64,000 nt of DNA from Panorpa germanica (GCA_963678705.1 OY783211.1:14584603-14648602), one strand, 5' to 3'. Positions 1-45,589 are shown, counted from the stretch's first letter. Numbers and translations: made by a program. Notes: a model not told the origin generated them from the sequence alone.

Positions 1-2727
1 GTTCGATATTCACTTAATAAATAATCTATTATTATGGTTTTTTTTTTGCTGAAATGCATTGGTAGCCTTTTCACGATGATTGGTAGCCACTTTTAATTAC
101 ACTTAATTGAGGGCAATGCCTCTTTAAATACAAAACTACATGGAAAAAATATAAGAATATGTTTAGACCAGCTTTATATACATATACATATATTTTTATT
201 TTATGTACCTACAATAAATAATTAAAGGTGGGGCCAGCTTTTAAATTGATTCTGGCACAAAATCATGATCGGGTTATAAAAAAAATATATATCTCAAAAA
301 GCGGTAGTAAAAAATCAGATATATTATTAGATAAAACCTGTTGATAAAATAATAAGAGTTATTAAAAAAATCTAGTGATAGAAATGAAGCGAGCTACTGA
401 TCGTAAATTAAAACATTGCTTCTGCCAGGACCTGATCATGTCAGTGGCGTACCACGCGTTTTACATGGTCTTCACTTTACATGGTCTAAGAAATATTGAA
501 AATGCGCATGAAGTGAATGAAAAGCAGGTCACTTCTAGATGATGATATCCACTCTTGCGATAAAGCATTGTACAAATATTAACACTGATCAAATTCCAGT
601 TGGAATATTTCCTTTAAAATATACGCTTATAGGCTTGAAAGTCAAAATATATGACCGCACTTCTTTAATCAGTAGTATTTGTTACTCGTAGTCACATACA
701 TCCGGATCATTCTGGAAAAATGCATATTCGTACATAGCATGAGCTATCGCCTTTGTGTTGTGAGAAGGGCAAACGATACAGATATATAATACGCACTTTT
801 ATTATCCCTAGAACAGTGGTGTATGAAAAAATATTAAAGTAGAAGCTGTATTTCATGATAAACAGTACTAATGGAAAAGAACTCGAATACACCCTACTGA
901 AAAAGTCGACTTAGCAAGTATTCAAATGCAGGTAAAGATAGCGCTTAAGGAGTTAACATCAATTTAATATACTTTCTTTGCTTGATCAGTGTTTTTTTTT
1001 CAATTAAAAAGCAATGCTTTATCAACACACGAAATATAGATCTTTTCATTGTTTTGAAAATTATAAAAGTAGCGTCACTAAAACTATTTTTACTCGTAAA
1101 CTAATGGTCGAAATATGATGTCATTTCTACATATATTGCTTGAAGGTTGGTACTATCAAAAAATCATATGGATTTCATTTATTTATATTTATTTATTAAC
1201 TTAAAAATATTATATAACTAGTAAACTTTTTCATGTTAAATAAACCTTTATATATAACCATGTTTAACATCACCAACAACTGTTGCCGTTGTTTGAATTA
1301 ATAAGACAATGCACTATTCAAACAAAAAACATTAAAAATGCAAAAAAAAATTATATAGAAAAAATACAAAACATATCTGAAAAAAATATCTTTATAACAA
1401 CTCCTGTATTGAAGTATTAATTTCATAATAATCACTAATTCGATTTTAAATTAACAACATACAACTAAAATTTAATTTTATTATTTTTATTTTTATTATT
1501 TTTAAATTTAAATTACTACACACGTATTCTTGGTAACAACTAGTTGGTAGCCGTTTGACGTGAACGGTCAATGGTTGTTGTCTTGGGTTAGTGCTGGCTT
1601 GATATACACAGTCAGTCTTCCACTAACAAATAACCAGTAGCTCCGCGAAAACTGCTACTGAAACAAGCTACCAAAAAAGTAATTTTCTATTATAAACACG
1701 ATTTAGTATATCTTTTTAATGCATTAAATATGATACTTGATGGTTTTTGATCACACGAACTCCGTTTTATTTGTAATTATACAGTACAGGCTGAAGTATG
1801 AGATTAAAATATATAGCTGTTATTATTAAAGATTCTTTTTCATTTTCTTTGGTGTTTTGTTTTTATACGTTGGTACTTTTGTTGTATGTGTACAAGCATA
1901 AGCAGTAGCGGTTTGGAATTTTATTCATTTTGATAGGTTATGTCTCTTGAATTTTTTATATTTCAGTTTTTTAATTATGGATGTTATCAATAAGTCTACT
2001 GTTAAGTAGATGCAAATAAAGTTAACCTAAACTCTTGACATGTATCAGAAGAGTTAGAATTGTTTAATTAAAAATTGTACATTATAAGAAAAACGATATC
2101 TTGTTACTTCCTCCAACACGAACCGGATTTAGTGTAAATTGTTTAACAGATGATAATAATTGTGGTCTTTGATTCCTTACAGGTATTGCTTGTAGTTAGT
2201 TACTCCCAAATACTAACAATACCTGTTTAGCGTTTAAAACACAATGTAACGCTTACACAGCTTAATAAGCCTATAGTCAGCTAGTAATTAGATAGCATAA
2301 ACATAATAGTAAAATAAAATATGAAATAATAAAATAAAAATATGCTATATTCGATGACTGACAGATCTTTTGTATATTATTTTTTCTTGTTTGTTGATAA
2401 AAAAAACATTTCTAAACGATCAAAGAACAAGTTATTCCTTATACGTAGGCCAATGGTTCTCAAACACAGATAACGCGATATTTAAAATGTTCAAAATTTA
2501 TTTATTATCATGTCATAATTAAATTAGTTTTAGCTTATTTAGCAATCTTGCCAATATACTAAATTAATGTATAATTAAGACCAATAAGCATATTATAGTT
2601 TATTAAAGACTTAAAACTCAAAGTAGTTATCATTTTTAATTAACATGTTAATAATTTATACCTCCACTTAACCGCCGCGCTGTCCCTAGTACAAATTTGT
2701 TAAAAACATTTTGGTAAAACAAAATAA

Positions 2728-2950
2728 TTAGTTAAAAATTAACTACCAAAAATTGTTATTCATTTTAAACACCATATTTTGCTTGCGAACTCTTTTTTTT
2801 TTATAAATAACACACAATTTTAGTACCTAAACAAATAAATATTTCTATTCCAGACACTGGCAAATAAAATAACTTTAGTTACAAAAAAATACACTTTGGC
2901 GCTAGTTTTTTAACCAAAGCAATTTCTATTTGTTAGTTTTATCATTACTC
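2728..2950 (+). repeat. Dispersed repeat, copy 1 of 2
   Basis: This stretch shares several blocks in the same order with 6070-6330: GTTAAAAAT, then TTTAAACAC with TTTTGC-TGCGAACTC, then TTTCTATTCCAG-CACTGG, then CACTTTGGCGCTA. The spacing differs by small indels. It reads as an old dispersed element of unknown class; I see no terminal inverted repeat or ORF. Confidence 0.6.
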
Positions 2951-3659
2951 TTAAATATACCTCAACCGCATTAACATAAAATCAAATCGCAAATCAAAAA
3001 TTAAACTAAATAATAAAAATATTATAAGCGTAAAAATTAAAGAGCAAACAACCTAAAAAACTGCTTCATTGACTAAGAACACAAGTCTTGAACAAAACAC
3101 ACATATTAAGCTAAAGCTATTGCATTGAGACAGTCTTCATCCATGTATGTATAATGCGGTACTCACTTAATGCGAATTTGAAAAGTAGTAAACTGAAACT
3201 AAAATCGAATTAGATCTAAACGTGTTAAAAGTCGGTTAGAATTAAAATTATCATTCCCAGTCCCATAGATACATAGACACTAAATAAATAAGACACTAAG
3301 TATTCTTGTGAAGGAGAGGGACTGATATAACTTGAGACTGTGATATATTTATAGAAAACAGTCAAAAGAGCTACATCTAGTCTTGCTTTGTATACAGTTC
3401 TATATTTGTATGTTAGTTCCATAAACGGATTTATGTCTACACACAGTGGGATGGAACTAGTCTTTTTCACATATGTTAAAATTCTGATCTTTCGGGATCA
3501 AATATTATGGTATTTTATTAGTAGCGGGGATATATTTACCGTACAATGAGGTAAGCTAAATCAACACTGTGTTTAAACCTTTATGCTTTGTAATTAGAAA
3601 ATCCTAATTATTCCTGACAATATACAGAGCATATTTTAAAGCAAGTTACTAAAGCGAAT

Positions 3660-3850
3660 TTTCTTTCCATCGCTTGAGAACGTCTGGCATTCGTCGACCG
3701 ACAATTCAGTCAGTTTAGTGCGTCTGCGTCGCTGTAGCGGTGAAGTCAATGTAGTCTACGGTGGACAGCTAGCTCAGACGGTCGGTCGGGGACCAAGCTA
3801 AGATTTAAGAACGTCTACAGCACGTGTCTACGGTGCCCTGATTATGTCTT
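3660..3850 (+). promoter_or_regulatory. Possible promoter or 5' UTR patch
   Basis: This ~190 bp block is much richer in G, C and CpG than its surroundings and carries an initiator-like TTCAGTCAGTTTAG around 3706-3719. Insect transcription starts often look like this. No ATG exon with a donor was recognised next to it. It could be an upstream start for TfAP-2, a start for another gene, or repeat DNA. Confidence 0.2.
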
Positions 3851-4395
3851 GTTATGATTGTATTTTAAATATTATTATCAAAAAAGATGAAAGTTTCGTT
3901 TAAAAAATCACATTTTATTTATAGTCACAAGTCAAATGATAAACCTCTAGATATATAAATGCATGAATATATTTAAAACAGATGGATTGATGTTTGTTTA
4001 GAACATTTAAACATTTGTTTCTTTGATAAAATCATCGGAAATACTCCTATGTTAATGTTTGTATTTTATTTCGGTTTTTTTTCAACATTGGTTCTGTATA
4101 TAAAATATTTGCTAATAATAAATTTGATTTGTTTATAGCGAATAATCATAAAAGAATTCATGTTTTATTATTGGTTTTATTAGTTATTTTATATTAGTAG
4201 GAATTTCAGCATATCAATAAATTTGGTATTTATTACTATCTATGTTGTTCATCATTAACATCAGGCTTTGTGCTCATTATCTATCCACGAATATAGATTT
4301 AATTGCTAAACTTAATATTGGGATTACATCGTAGCTAAATTATACGAAAACTGTAAATTAAATTATTAAAATATATCATGCGAAATTTGTTGTTT

Positions 4396-4455
4396 TCTCT
4401 CTCTCTCTCTCTCTCTCTCACATACATACACACACAGAGAGAGAGAGAGAGAGAC
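4396..4455. repeat. Composite CT/CA/GA microsatellite
   Basis: A (CT)n tract is followed by CACATACATACACACA and then a (GA)n tract. The CT and GA arms are reverse complements, so the tract could fold into a hairpin. Confidence 0.95.
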
Positions 4456-4567
4456 AAATATTGCATAGACTTAATATAACACATACTGTTAATAAAATAT
4501 TTTTTCCTATTTCACTGTATTTTATGTACATATAATTTTTTAAACAAATCACTTCTAAATTCTAGGC

Positions 4568-4632
4568 CAAACATTTTGGAGTCACTTTGACATCATATTG
4601 AAGACGCGTATGATTTTTTTGTCATGAAACAA
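4568..4632 (-). mobile_element. MITE end, CCCAGTAAACA family
   Basis: The stretch starting AACATTTTGGAGTCACTTT and continuing to a TTTTGTCATG block matches the reverse complement of the right end of the complete MITE at 38449-38701. The outermost CCCAGT is missing. The rest of the element is not recognisable here. Confidence 0.6.
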
Positions 4633-5737
4633 TTCAATTTGATTTCATTCGTTCAAGGAAATATCAGTGATATGAACTAGGAATGGTAAAAACATTTCAC
4701 CTGGTCTCACTATTAAAGTGTAACAAAGACAGATATATCTTGTTTCTTTTTCTGTGATACTAAAATAAATATTTTCAAATATAAAAGAGACAACAACTAC
4801 ATCTCCATTTAATTGTATAATGTTGGAAAAGGAAAGAATGTTCTTATGGAAAGATTCTGGCAATTTTCTTTTCATAGGTGGCATCTAATGAAATCTGCAT
4901 GAAAAAGAATTGATTTTTTGACTGGAACTTTGTGCACAAGTTTTAGTGAGGGTGAATTTTCTGCGTGAAAGAAAAAGTTAATGAGAAGAGGAATCTTACT
5001 TCTCCGTGAGAGAACAATTTTTTGTATTTGTGGCACGAACTAAAAATGGCGCTGGTTTTTAGGTTTTCTACACTGAACCCAATGGCTTTGCCTTAAAGTT
5101 GAATACATTGAAGTACTACTTACAGACATATTTTAATAGGAAAAACGGCAAAACTATATTTCTCTATTAATACCTATCTATAAAAATTATATTTTGATTA
5201 AAAATCGATTCTGATCTTAGACTATAACGTTCAGGATGGTAACACTACTAGGTGCTGATATTTAAATCAAAATAAATTATTGACAAATAAAAGAGTAGAA
5301 TGGATGTAGGTGGTGTTGAATTTAATACAAAACATACACACATACACTTGTAGCAATTCAATATTCGAAATGAAATTTGACCAATTATTGAACAATATTT
5401 GAACGCTTCACTTGACAGACCCGTCACCAGACCAGACCGCCTTCCACGCGTATTTCTACGATACATTTGCCTTATAAAGTTAGTAAACATGTATGGATTT
5501 TCATCCGTCATATTCTTTCAACACAATACACTTCTAAACTTACTCGTATTTTATTATAGGACATATATGGAGCAAGTTTATTGAAATTAGAATCGCCTCA
5601 GGGATATTTATTAAGCATTAAAAAAAAAAATGTTCACTCGGAATTTGCCTTCAAAATTCTAACGGTTTTTTTTATATTATTAAACGAACATTTTTTTTAT
5701 ACTACGCACATATGAGTAGGTACAGTCGGTTCAAATT

Positions 5738-5757
5738 AAAAAAAAAAAAAAAAAAAA
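5738..5757. repeat. Poly-A tract
   Basis: A run of about 20 A residues, with no clear retroposed gene upstream of it. Confidence 0.8.
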
Positions 5758-6069
5758 CATTAAAAAATGATTTGTACGTTTGTCGAGTTGTATGTTTGTT
5801 ACCTATGCTTTGATATGCTGCTACAATCACACAATCTGGTGATTCGCATGCTGGGATTTGCTCTCCATCGTAAATATGTTTGTAACGATTGTTACAAGGC
5901 CTATTGTTGTTAAAAATACATGGTGCATGGAACGTTAATTACTAATTATAAGTGATTTCGATACTTTAAGCGAGGCTGCTAGCATCGATCTCAATCCGTG
6001 TAATCACATTTTATTATCGGTAAATGAATTACTGGAATAGATGAGAATTATAGGCGGTAAAACAAAACT

Positions 6070-6330
6070 GTAGTTAAAAATTCACTATTATTCTTTTTAA
6101 ACACATTTTGCCTGCGAACTCTTTTAATTATAAACAGCACAAATTCGCAATATTTGTTTAGTACCGAATTAAATTAGTATTTCTATTCCAGGCACTGGTT
6201 TCTGACTCATAAGGATTAGTTCCTGCTATTTTATCTCTATTACTCCGGGCAAATAACATTAGAATAAAATGTCCACACTTTGGCGCTAAGTTATTCCCCA
6301 AAACTTATCTTCTTTGTTTTCATCACTTTT
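6070..6330 (+). repeat. Dispersed repeat, copy 2 of 2
   Basis: Shares ordered blocks with 2728-2950, including TGCGAACTCTTTTAATTAT, TTTCTATTCCAGGCACTGG and CACACTTTGGCGCTAA. It has an extra ~40 bp between the CACTGG and CAAATAA blocks. Confidence 0.6.
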
Positions 6331-6334
6331 AGGC

Positions 6335-6435
6335 TGGGCTCACACGGTATTGCTTTGCACGTTTTTTTGCAGTATGTATGCGCATTGTTTATTCGATAAT
6401 ATTTATACTGCAAAAAACGTGCAGTACAATGTCTG
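6335..6435. repeat. GGCTGGGCTCACACGG foldback repeat
   Basis: Begins GGCTGGGCTCACACGGTATT and contains TTGCACGTTTTTTTGCAGTAT facing ATACTGCAAAAAACGTGCAG about 40 bp away, so it forms an imperfect hairpin. The same motifs recur at 54019-54700. The TTCACACGG-like end suggests a non-autonomous hAT-type element, but I cannot define both termini. Confidence 0.45.
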
Positions 6436-7662
6436 TATGAGATAATATTATAGCCAATTTTAATGAAAATTAATAATTATGTAGTACCTATATATAGTAG
6501 TATTTTTTACTATGCCAATGTATGTACTTAAACTTTTTTTTTTTAAGGTGGGGCTTTGTTTTGTTTACTTGACATCTGAGTGTGCAAGCCAAGGCCATCT
6601 GTAGATACTTAGCCACATAAGAAATAACTTAATAGCATAATAATGGTATTTCTTCAAAGTACAACATAAATTTAAACATTTATTAATGGTTACATCGATA
6701 TTTGGTACATACAACATTTTGTCTTTCCAGAACACAGCCAGAGCCTCCTTTCCTCTCTCTCCCACTCCCCTCCCTAACATCATAGCATATAATTAATATC
6801 ATTCTCTCTTCATTTAGAATTGTGCTTGTGATTTGTGATTAATATTTAATACATTTAAATAGCTGTGTCAATTAATAATATTAAAATTTTTAAACATGTT
6901 TTTTTTTATTTATTTATTTTTTTATCAAGTTTTTAAATATAGATTGATGTCTGATTGATCAATCGTATTTAAAATATTTCATTACATTTTAAAAGTATGT
7001 TCATAAATAAAGATATTATGTTTTTTTTAAATTAATATTAAGAAACAAATTGATTTTGAATCGAAGATAGCAAATTAGATATGGAGAAACTCTCAGTTGT
7101 CTATTTCCGTTATACATTTGTATAAAAACTTGCCTTTTAGTTTGTATATGTATATATATGTAAGATGTATTAAGAAAGAATGGAATTTTTATAGTAACAG
7201 ATGTTCTACATGTCACATGCCAAATAATTATCTCTCATGTAGGTACATCGGTTCTGTATATGTTACATGGATTCTACAGTACAATCAATTATCCCCTTAA
7301 GTCACTTTTATGTAAATATTACTTTATTAGTAACACAAAATAGTTGCTGTGATTTCTTCAAAGAGAGAAGAGTATTAGCTTGTAATAAGGTACCATACTT
7401 TAACATTTTAACATCTAACTTTAAAAACTTTAAGCACACATTAAACCATAATTAGAAATACCAAGGTTTAATATTAGTCAGACTAACATTAATCATGTTT
7501 AGACATAACTATTGGCTTTATTTTGTTAATGATAATTGTTTAGAATAAGGGTTATGTGAATATCCAATATGCTTGTAGTATAAAAGCCTAGCATTTCTGT
7601 TGGAGGGACTCTTTTTCTAGCTACTGAATATAACATACTGTAATCATTTTTTTAATTCTACA

Positions 7663-7670
<8 letters not shown>

Positions 7671-7733
<63 letters not shown>
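7671..7733. repeat. (TA)n microsatellite
   Basis: About 31 consecutive TA dinucleotides, self-complementary and probably length-polymorphic. Confidence 0.97.
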
Positions 7734-7735
<2 letters not shown>

Positions 7736-10680
7736 TAATTAATTTGTTATAAGTCACAGGCAAATTAGCCAGCGGCTATTTATTTGTCAACAGGCAGGGT
7801 GTCGAATTGTTGTGTGGAACAATGCATTTAAATAAACAGGTTAAGGAACCTAATTTCACGCAATTAATAATAGTAATTGGCAATAAATTTTGATAAAGGC
7901 AATGATGGTTTTCTGTCAAACTCTAAATGAATTTGAATATTTATATAAAAGTACAGTTAGAATAATCTTATCCAACAAAGAAATTAATTATTTTCTGTAG
8001 TTGAAATTTGAAATTAATTTTTGGTTCAGCAAAAAATATTTATTAAAATTGGCAATCAGCAATCCCTTTATCAGTTACTACTTATTCAATAGAAGTAATT
8101 AATTTGGAAATTAGATAGAAAAAGTCTTACGAAAAATTAACAAATGTGTTTCATGTATTGACAGGTGGAACTAAATTTTTCTGGGGTATACAACAAAATA
8201 ATTCTAATATTAGCAAACAATTAACAATAACACTCAAATCTAGTGGAATCTTTGGGTTGTATTAGTTATACGTTTCAATTAATCTCAAAGCTGCCAAAGG
8301 AGCATGCTCGCGCTTCCTAATACACGACTGAACTATTCGAAGTCACCATAAGTTAAGGTGAAACATTACTTCATGGTTATATAGTTAGATATAGATGGTA
8401 ACAGTGTACTAAAATTAAATGAAAATGTAGATACGTTCTTCATCTAACTAATTGCAGCTTTAGATTTTGATTCGCGTTTATAGTTACTTACATAAAATGA
8501 TTTAAACATAAAAAACATGTTTTTTTGATAATATTTAACCTGCTGTATAGTATCGCCATATATATTTCGCGTGTCAAAAATGACCAAGTATAACGTCAAT
8601 TTCAGATTGCAATGTTTTCACATTTTAGTTCATTTGAATATGAAACAAATTGGAGATCTGCTCCGATCGTGTAAAAGTCCATAAAAATAATGAACAAACA
8701 GTGTCTGTTACAACTAATTAGTGATTGGGAAATGAAGATATTTAGGGACAGTTGCAGTTACAAGTGGCTGGTTTTAATGTCCCTTTACTGTTACGTACTT
8801 CAATCACGATTCTTGAAATTAATTAATTAAATCAATAAAATAAAATAAACCAATTAAATATAACATTCGAAATTAATGAAGTTTTTTAATTATATGCAAT
8901 CAAAATCATGATAATACGATGAACTAATGATATGTTCTTTCTTGCAATTATATTTAAAATTATTTTTTACATAAGTCTATTTCTGATTATAACGACATTT
9001 TATAAGTGCTGATCATTTTATTGGCGTAACAATTGAATTAGCTTGTAGTAAGCTAGCAAGTGTGACTAAAGCCTCACTCACTGCTTTGATATTTAATTTA
9101 TGTTTTTATTTAATATTTTAATCTAGATTTCAGGTTTTCAGAATAGGCATTCCTTGTCACATTCGTGTTTTAATTTGAGTTTAGTTAATTTAGTTAGTGC
9201 GCATGTGTCGTTAGTAATATATATTTTAACCGTTCAACAGTTGGACAAAATTGAATGTGGATGAATTAAAATTTTAGTTTTTAATACAAATTAGTAATAA
9301 AAATGGCTTGTGACTTGACGTTGAACTAATTTTAAAACTAAATCCTAATGCATTTTGACAGATTGTCACATTTTAGAGGATGTAGCATTTTTAATTTAAA
9401 AACATTGGACCATGTAAGGTTCTAATAAAAGAAAGAAAACGTAAATTAAATACAAAATTAAAACAGTGAGTGGGAACGATACTTAGTAGTACTTGCATAT
9501 AACCAGGGTTGTTTACCTCTAGTTTTACGTACGAATTCATTGAATTAAACCCTTCAATTTTAGGGGTATTGCATTCCGTATTCGTGCATTTTTAAAATAA
9601 ATTTTTACTTTTGTTTTTAATTATTTTATTACTTAATTATAAGGTACATAGCTTTTTTTAACAAGATTAATTTAATTTTAATTATACCTCAGAAAACTAC
9701 TTTTCAAGTATACTTTGTAAAGGTTCTTTTATTGCATAAGTAACATATTTGAATTAGCAATTAATTTTGTTATAATTTAAGTCGTAATTACATAGCGGAA
9801 GTCAAATTAGTAACACGGTTGCTCTATTCCTACCTCAGCAGCTTATAATTTTAAAACGATACTAAAAAAAATCAAATATGCAATTACCCAGTCAAATATG
9901 ACAGTAATCTTCAAAATATTATTCAATAAAAAATAATAATTTAATACCAAATATTATTTACAAATTAATTGTAATTTTAATAATATTAACCACGCCTCTT
10001 CTCCCCCTCTATCTATTTATTAGACCACGCCTTTCTGATTAGGTTCCTTTACTTATAGTACGATTCTTATAGTGACTTCACAAGCTGAGGTTGATGCATA
10101 ACATATAACGTACCGATTCAAACCATTCAATAAAATAACAAACTTTAATATAAATACAGAATAGGAAAGGTACGCGCGTGTGTATGTATATATCAGTATC
10201 AAGAATGTCGGTAAAACATTTATCCTGTATTACCGGCAACGTAAAATACATAGTGCCTTCAAGCAAAATAATCATTTTCATTCAGAAATTATTTGCCTGG
10301 AGCTTAGGAAGCAGCTAAAGTGAAGGAACGACGGATATTTATTTTTAAAACGTGATTTTTTTTATTTAAAATATATATTACTGGCACGCGTAAAGTTTAA
10401 AGGTGAATTCAGTTTAAAATTACTTCATAATTTGTGTTTTTAACAAGTGTTTTATTTTATTTATGAGGTTATGTTTTTTTAAATTTATTTAAAGTGTCAA
10501 AATAAAGTTTGAGTGTTTTATTACTTAAAAATGTGTTGTTTCTTGAGCTTATTATTGACTTAGCTATGTGGTAAAGTTCGTGAGGTTATTTAAAGTGTGT
10601 TTTTTTATAAATCGAAGTGATTTTTTTTTTGATTGAATCGGTTGAATAAATCCTTCAAGCTGGCGCTGTCTTACATTGAC

Positions 10681-41864
<31,184 letters not shown>

Positions 41865-44800
41865 ATAAAAGTTTTCTATAAATATAAAATTATAAATATA
41901 AACTTGTATAAATAAAATATAATTATAAATAATATAAACAAATAATAAATAATAAAAATATAATAAGAAAAACAACGTTTTATAAAACTTGTGATAATTA
42001 AAAAAATGAATAAATAAAAAAATATCGTTTTTAAATGTGTAAATTAAGAAAATTAATTTTATTTAAACATTTAAAACTGTACTTAAAGAAATTAATTATG
42101 GTGTCAGAAATAAATTAAATTCTAATTATTTTTTAAGTGGTTAAAAAATAGAAAAATAAACATTCCGATTAAATAATTCAAATAATTAAGAAAGCACTTG
42201 TGTGAGTGTATGTGAAAATACAAGAAAGAGTCGGGAAATTGTAATAAAATGTGCAGCGGAGTGAACAATTAATTCATTTTGTTAAGATTGTTGTATTAAT
42301 AATCAATTTATTTCCAATAGTGTTTGTAATGTTGTCTGCGGAGCAGGCGTTACATTTTTAATGCATTTTAGTTATTGGTCTGATATTAGAAAATATTCTA
42401 TCAGGTTGGACCATATGTTGCATATCAATTCTTATTTAAAAGTGACTGTATAATCCCAATTTTAATTTATTTTTGTACTTGATAAAATGGTTTTTTTGAA
42501 ATCACTCTGTTCATGTCGCATTTGCAATTCCAAGTTTGTACATTTTGTTCTTGCCATATCTGAAAAAATACTCAAATATTTATGTATATAATAGTTTTTA
42601 ATTATTTAAATGTAAATTGTTGTAATTGTTTTATTGTAACAAGACTTAAATATAATTCTACTTTAAACTTTTCTTAACACTTTGAAACATTTAATGTATA
42701 AATGTGTGATTTATTTTGTTCTGAAATAAAACTGAGAAAATATTCTAACAAATTTTAAAGAAAGCATTTGCGTATTCTTATGTAATTGTTGAAGAATCGT
42801 ATAAGTAGAATTAGTATTAAAGGAAAAGTTAAATCAATTACATCATATTTAACAAGAATTGTAAAGTGATATTTTAATATCATTTTAAAATAGTAGGTTA
42901 TTTTAGGAGGGTAATTTTAATTATATAAATGCAAAAGACAAAAAAAAAACAAAGTAATAGTCTTGCCATCAATATCGTGTCATTTATATTATTAAATATT
43001 TGCAAACATTGAAAAAAATATTGCCGTGAATTTAAATAATGACAAATTGTGCCAACTTCGTACAAAAAAAAAATAATAACACAGAAAACTTAAAATAGAA
43101 AAATATAATGTAGAAAGAAAAATAAATTATTTACATTTTTAAAAGTTAACATTCAAAGAAAATAAATAGAATATTAATAGTTAATCAAAAAGGTGACAAA
43201 TTATAAGTACAACTAATGAACTTGTGTGCCAAATTTCTTGCAATTCTTGCCATTTTTAATCAACACTTGTTATTTAGAATAATAATAAATCAATAATTAA
43301 ATATATATTGTATCTCTTTTGTTCATGTCAGTCTAGTTCTGCACACATTTTATATATTTTGTTATTATTATTAGTTTTGTATATAAAATCAAAACCATGT
43401 TTTAACTCGAAACAGCTTTATATTAGACAAATATTAATATGTCGTTTTAAATTGTAAGCAACTTGATTCTCAAATTATATTTCAACATATCACTACAATC
43501 AATGTTGACAAGATTCGAACGAATCGTAATAGAGTCGTATAAGATTCGTATGAGATTTAGTACAAACTTAATTCGATTTTTATACGATTCTAATTCGATT
43601 CGTAGGAATCTTACGCAATTCTTGTCAAAATTGTTGGTAAAGGTGTAGGAATGTTGCACTGATATTTAAAATCCTGCTTCTGCAATTCAACTTGTGAACC
43701 TGTTGTATATTGTATGGATCATATTAAATAGGCGGCAATATAATTAGGCATATGATTACACTTCTATCAGTAACTTCTTTTATATTTTAATCTTTGTAGT
43801 AAATATCCCATTCTTTGTAATTTTGATTATTTTCTTTACACCAAAGCTCTCCTACTTATGTTCTGCCTATTTAAAGACAAAACTTATTCATAGAATAATG
43901 TTAGCAAGTAGAAGAATACTTTGCTGGTATGTTTGGTATATTATGTGTAGTTTTTAAGTTTGACACTTAACACAAATTGGAATCAAGCTGCTTTACAAAA
44001 TACAAAATGTGTAAAGTTCATAATTTCAGTACAATATCCATATCCTTGTGTTGATAAAAATAAAAATTAGGCACAATCTGATATAAACATATCAATTTAT
44101 CATTACTTATATTAATTTCATTGCCAACAACTCAATGAAAATATTGTTGTCGTTTTAATTTATTTAAAAGTTTCAATTGTATAAAATACTAAGTGGTAAT
44201 TTATTTTAGAGAAAAGTCATAAAATTTAAATTGTAGATAGAATTATGCAGCTTGTACGATATTATTGTACAAGTTATTATTTTCGTTAATTATTCAAATA
44301 ATTTTAATTTTTGGGGTTGTGTTTATATAATTTTTTTAATACTTTTTAACTTATATAGGACATTTTTCATATAATAAATAAGAACATATTTATGAATTCT
44401 GGTCCACTGCCATTTTAATTGCCATAAAATTAATTTAAAATATTATTGTATCTTTATACATATTTACTCCTTACATAACATATTTACTTCTTTCTATGTA
44501 CAACGCATATAAAGCAGCCAGTCTAATTTCAAGTCAATACTCGTATATACAGGAAAGGCTACTAAAATGCTAGTACATATCCATCTTGATTTCCTTTTCA
44601 TATTTTTCAATAGTTCCTTAAATATATTTTAATAAATTACATCACAATTTATTAACATTTATGTAGAAAGAAAATTTACGTAACTTTTTGAACTATTTTG
44701 AAAACATACATAGGGGCTGAATGTTTTAATCTTCCTTCGTACATAATAGAATAACAATTTAAATTTTGCATAAGACATAGTTTAAATAGAAATATACATA

Positions 44801-45131
44801 TCTTTTGTAAAGAGTATTGCGTATAATATACATTCTTGCCAATTCTACAATAATACATATTGGTTTCTGTAAATGTCTTTTTAGAATGTAAAAACATATG
44901 CAAAAATTAAATATATCAAAGTGTAAACGGTTGTATATGTACCAAGCGTGTCATATTGTACTGTTTTTTAATTATTATTATAATAAAATACAAAAACTTA
45001 TAAAAAATGTTTCTTATTTCAATAAACTTAATGATATGTGTTCTAATTTATATGTCAATTATTGCCTTTTTCACTTCATAATAACAAGACAGCGAAATAG
45101 TAGTCCCATATAACATAATATAATTAACAAT
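41865..45131 (+). other. Likely 3' UTR and flank of TfAP-2
   Basis: Very AT-rich DNA after the stop codon. AATAAA occurs at once (41864-41869, overlapping the stop) and again at 42725-42730 after GAAATAAAAC; the latter is a more plausible poly(A) signal. A TGTATATA Pumilio-type motif lies near 42584. A hairpin at 43505-43628 falls here. The true 3' end cannot be fixed from sequence alone. Confidence 0.45.
43505..43628. repeat. 124 bp imperfect hairpin
   Basis: Starts TTGACAAGATTCGAACGAAT and ends CGCAATTCTTGTCAA. The arms pair over most of ~55 bp each (ACGAATCG with CGATTCGT, TCGTATAAGATTCG with CGA-TTTTATACGA). It may be a tiny MITE or a foldback transcript; mismatches make a miRNA precursor unlikely but possible. 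Confidence 0.7.
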
Positions 45132-45589
45132 GTTATTTAAGTTGCAAATCAACTAGGCGCAATGAAATTGATGTGCCATCTGTAGATAAAATAATTAACC
45201 TCATACTACTATGTTTAATCTATTCTTTAATAGATGGCGCCTATAGAGGTTCAGAACTTAAACTCTTAAATTATTTATTGAAAACTCTTGTTAAAATTGA
45301 TAAATATGTTGTAGTTTAATTTTAGAAAAAATTAGATTTTCATTCTTCATTTACAAGAAATGAAGACAATTTTGGTTTGATAACAAGATCCTCTTTTATC
45401 CAGTGACAATAAGTAGCTTCCCGTATTAGAAAGTTTGAAACTACTAATATTTCAAAAATGTCAGTCAGAGGCGCCTGAATAATATGCAACACCTTTTCCA
45501 TAATTTTGTATTCGAAACATCGCATGAAATAAATGATTACAACAATAAAGATTTTTTAATGTGTTTAACACTAGATATTTGTATCCTGT

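Larger units (their letters stand above)
1..10680. other. Upstream AT-rich flank without a supported gene
   Basis: No coding exon with convincing residue composition and splice sites is visible on either strand in this stretch. It holds microsatellites, two copies of a diverged repeat near 2.7 and 6.1 kb, a MITE end at 4568 and one GC-richer patch at 3660-3850, listed separately. Part of it is probably 5' regulatory DNA or untranslated exons of TfAP-2, whose first coding exon follows; that is inference from position only. Confidence 0.6.

Noticed and set aside
3760-3800. TAGCTCAGACGG, an A-box-like tRNA start
   Set aside because: No B box or cloverleaf follows; the acceptor and anticodon arms cannot be drawn.
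43463-43659. Frames on both strands across 43505-43628 with similar peptides
   Set aside because: The DNA is an inverted repeat, so both strands give similar translations; no coding evidence.
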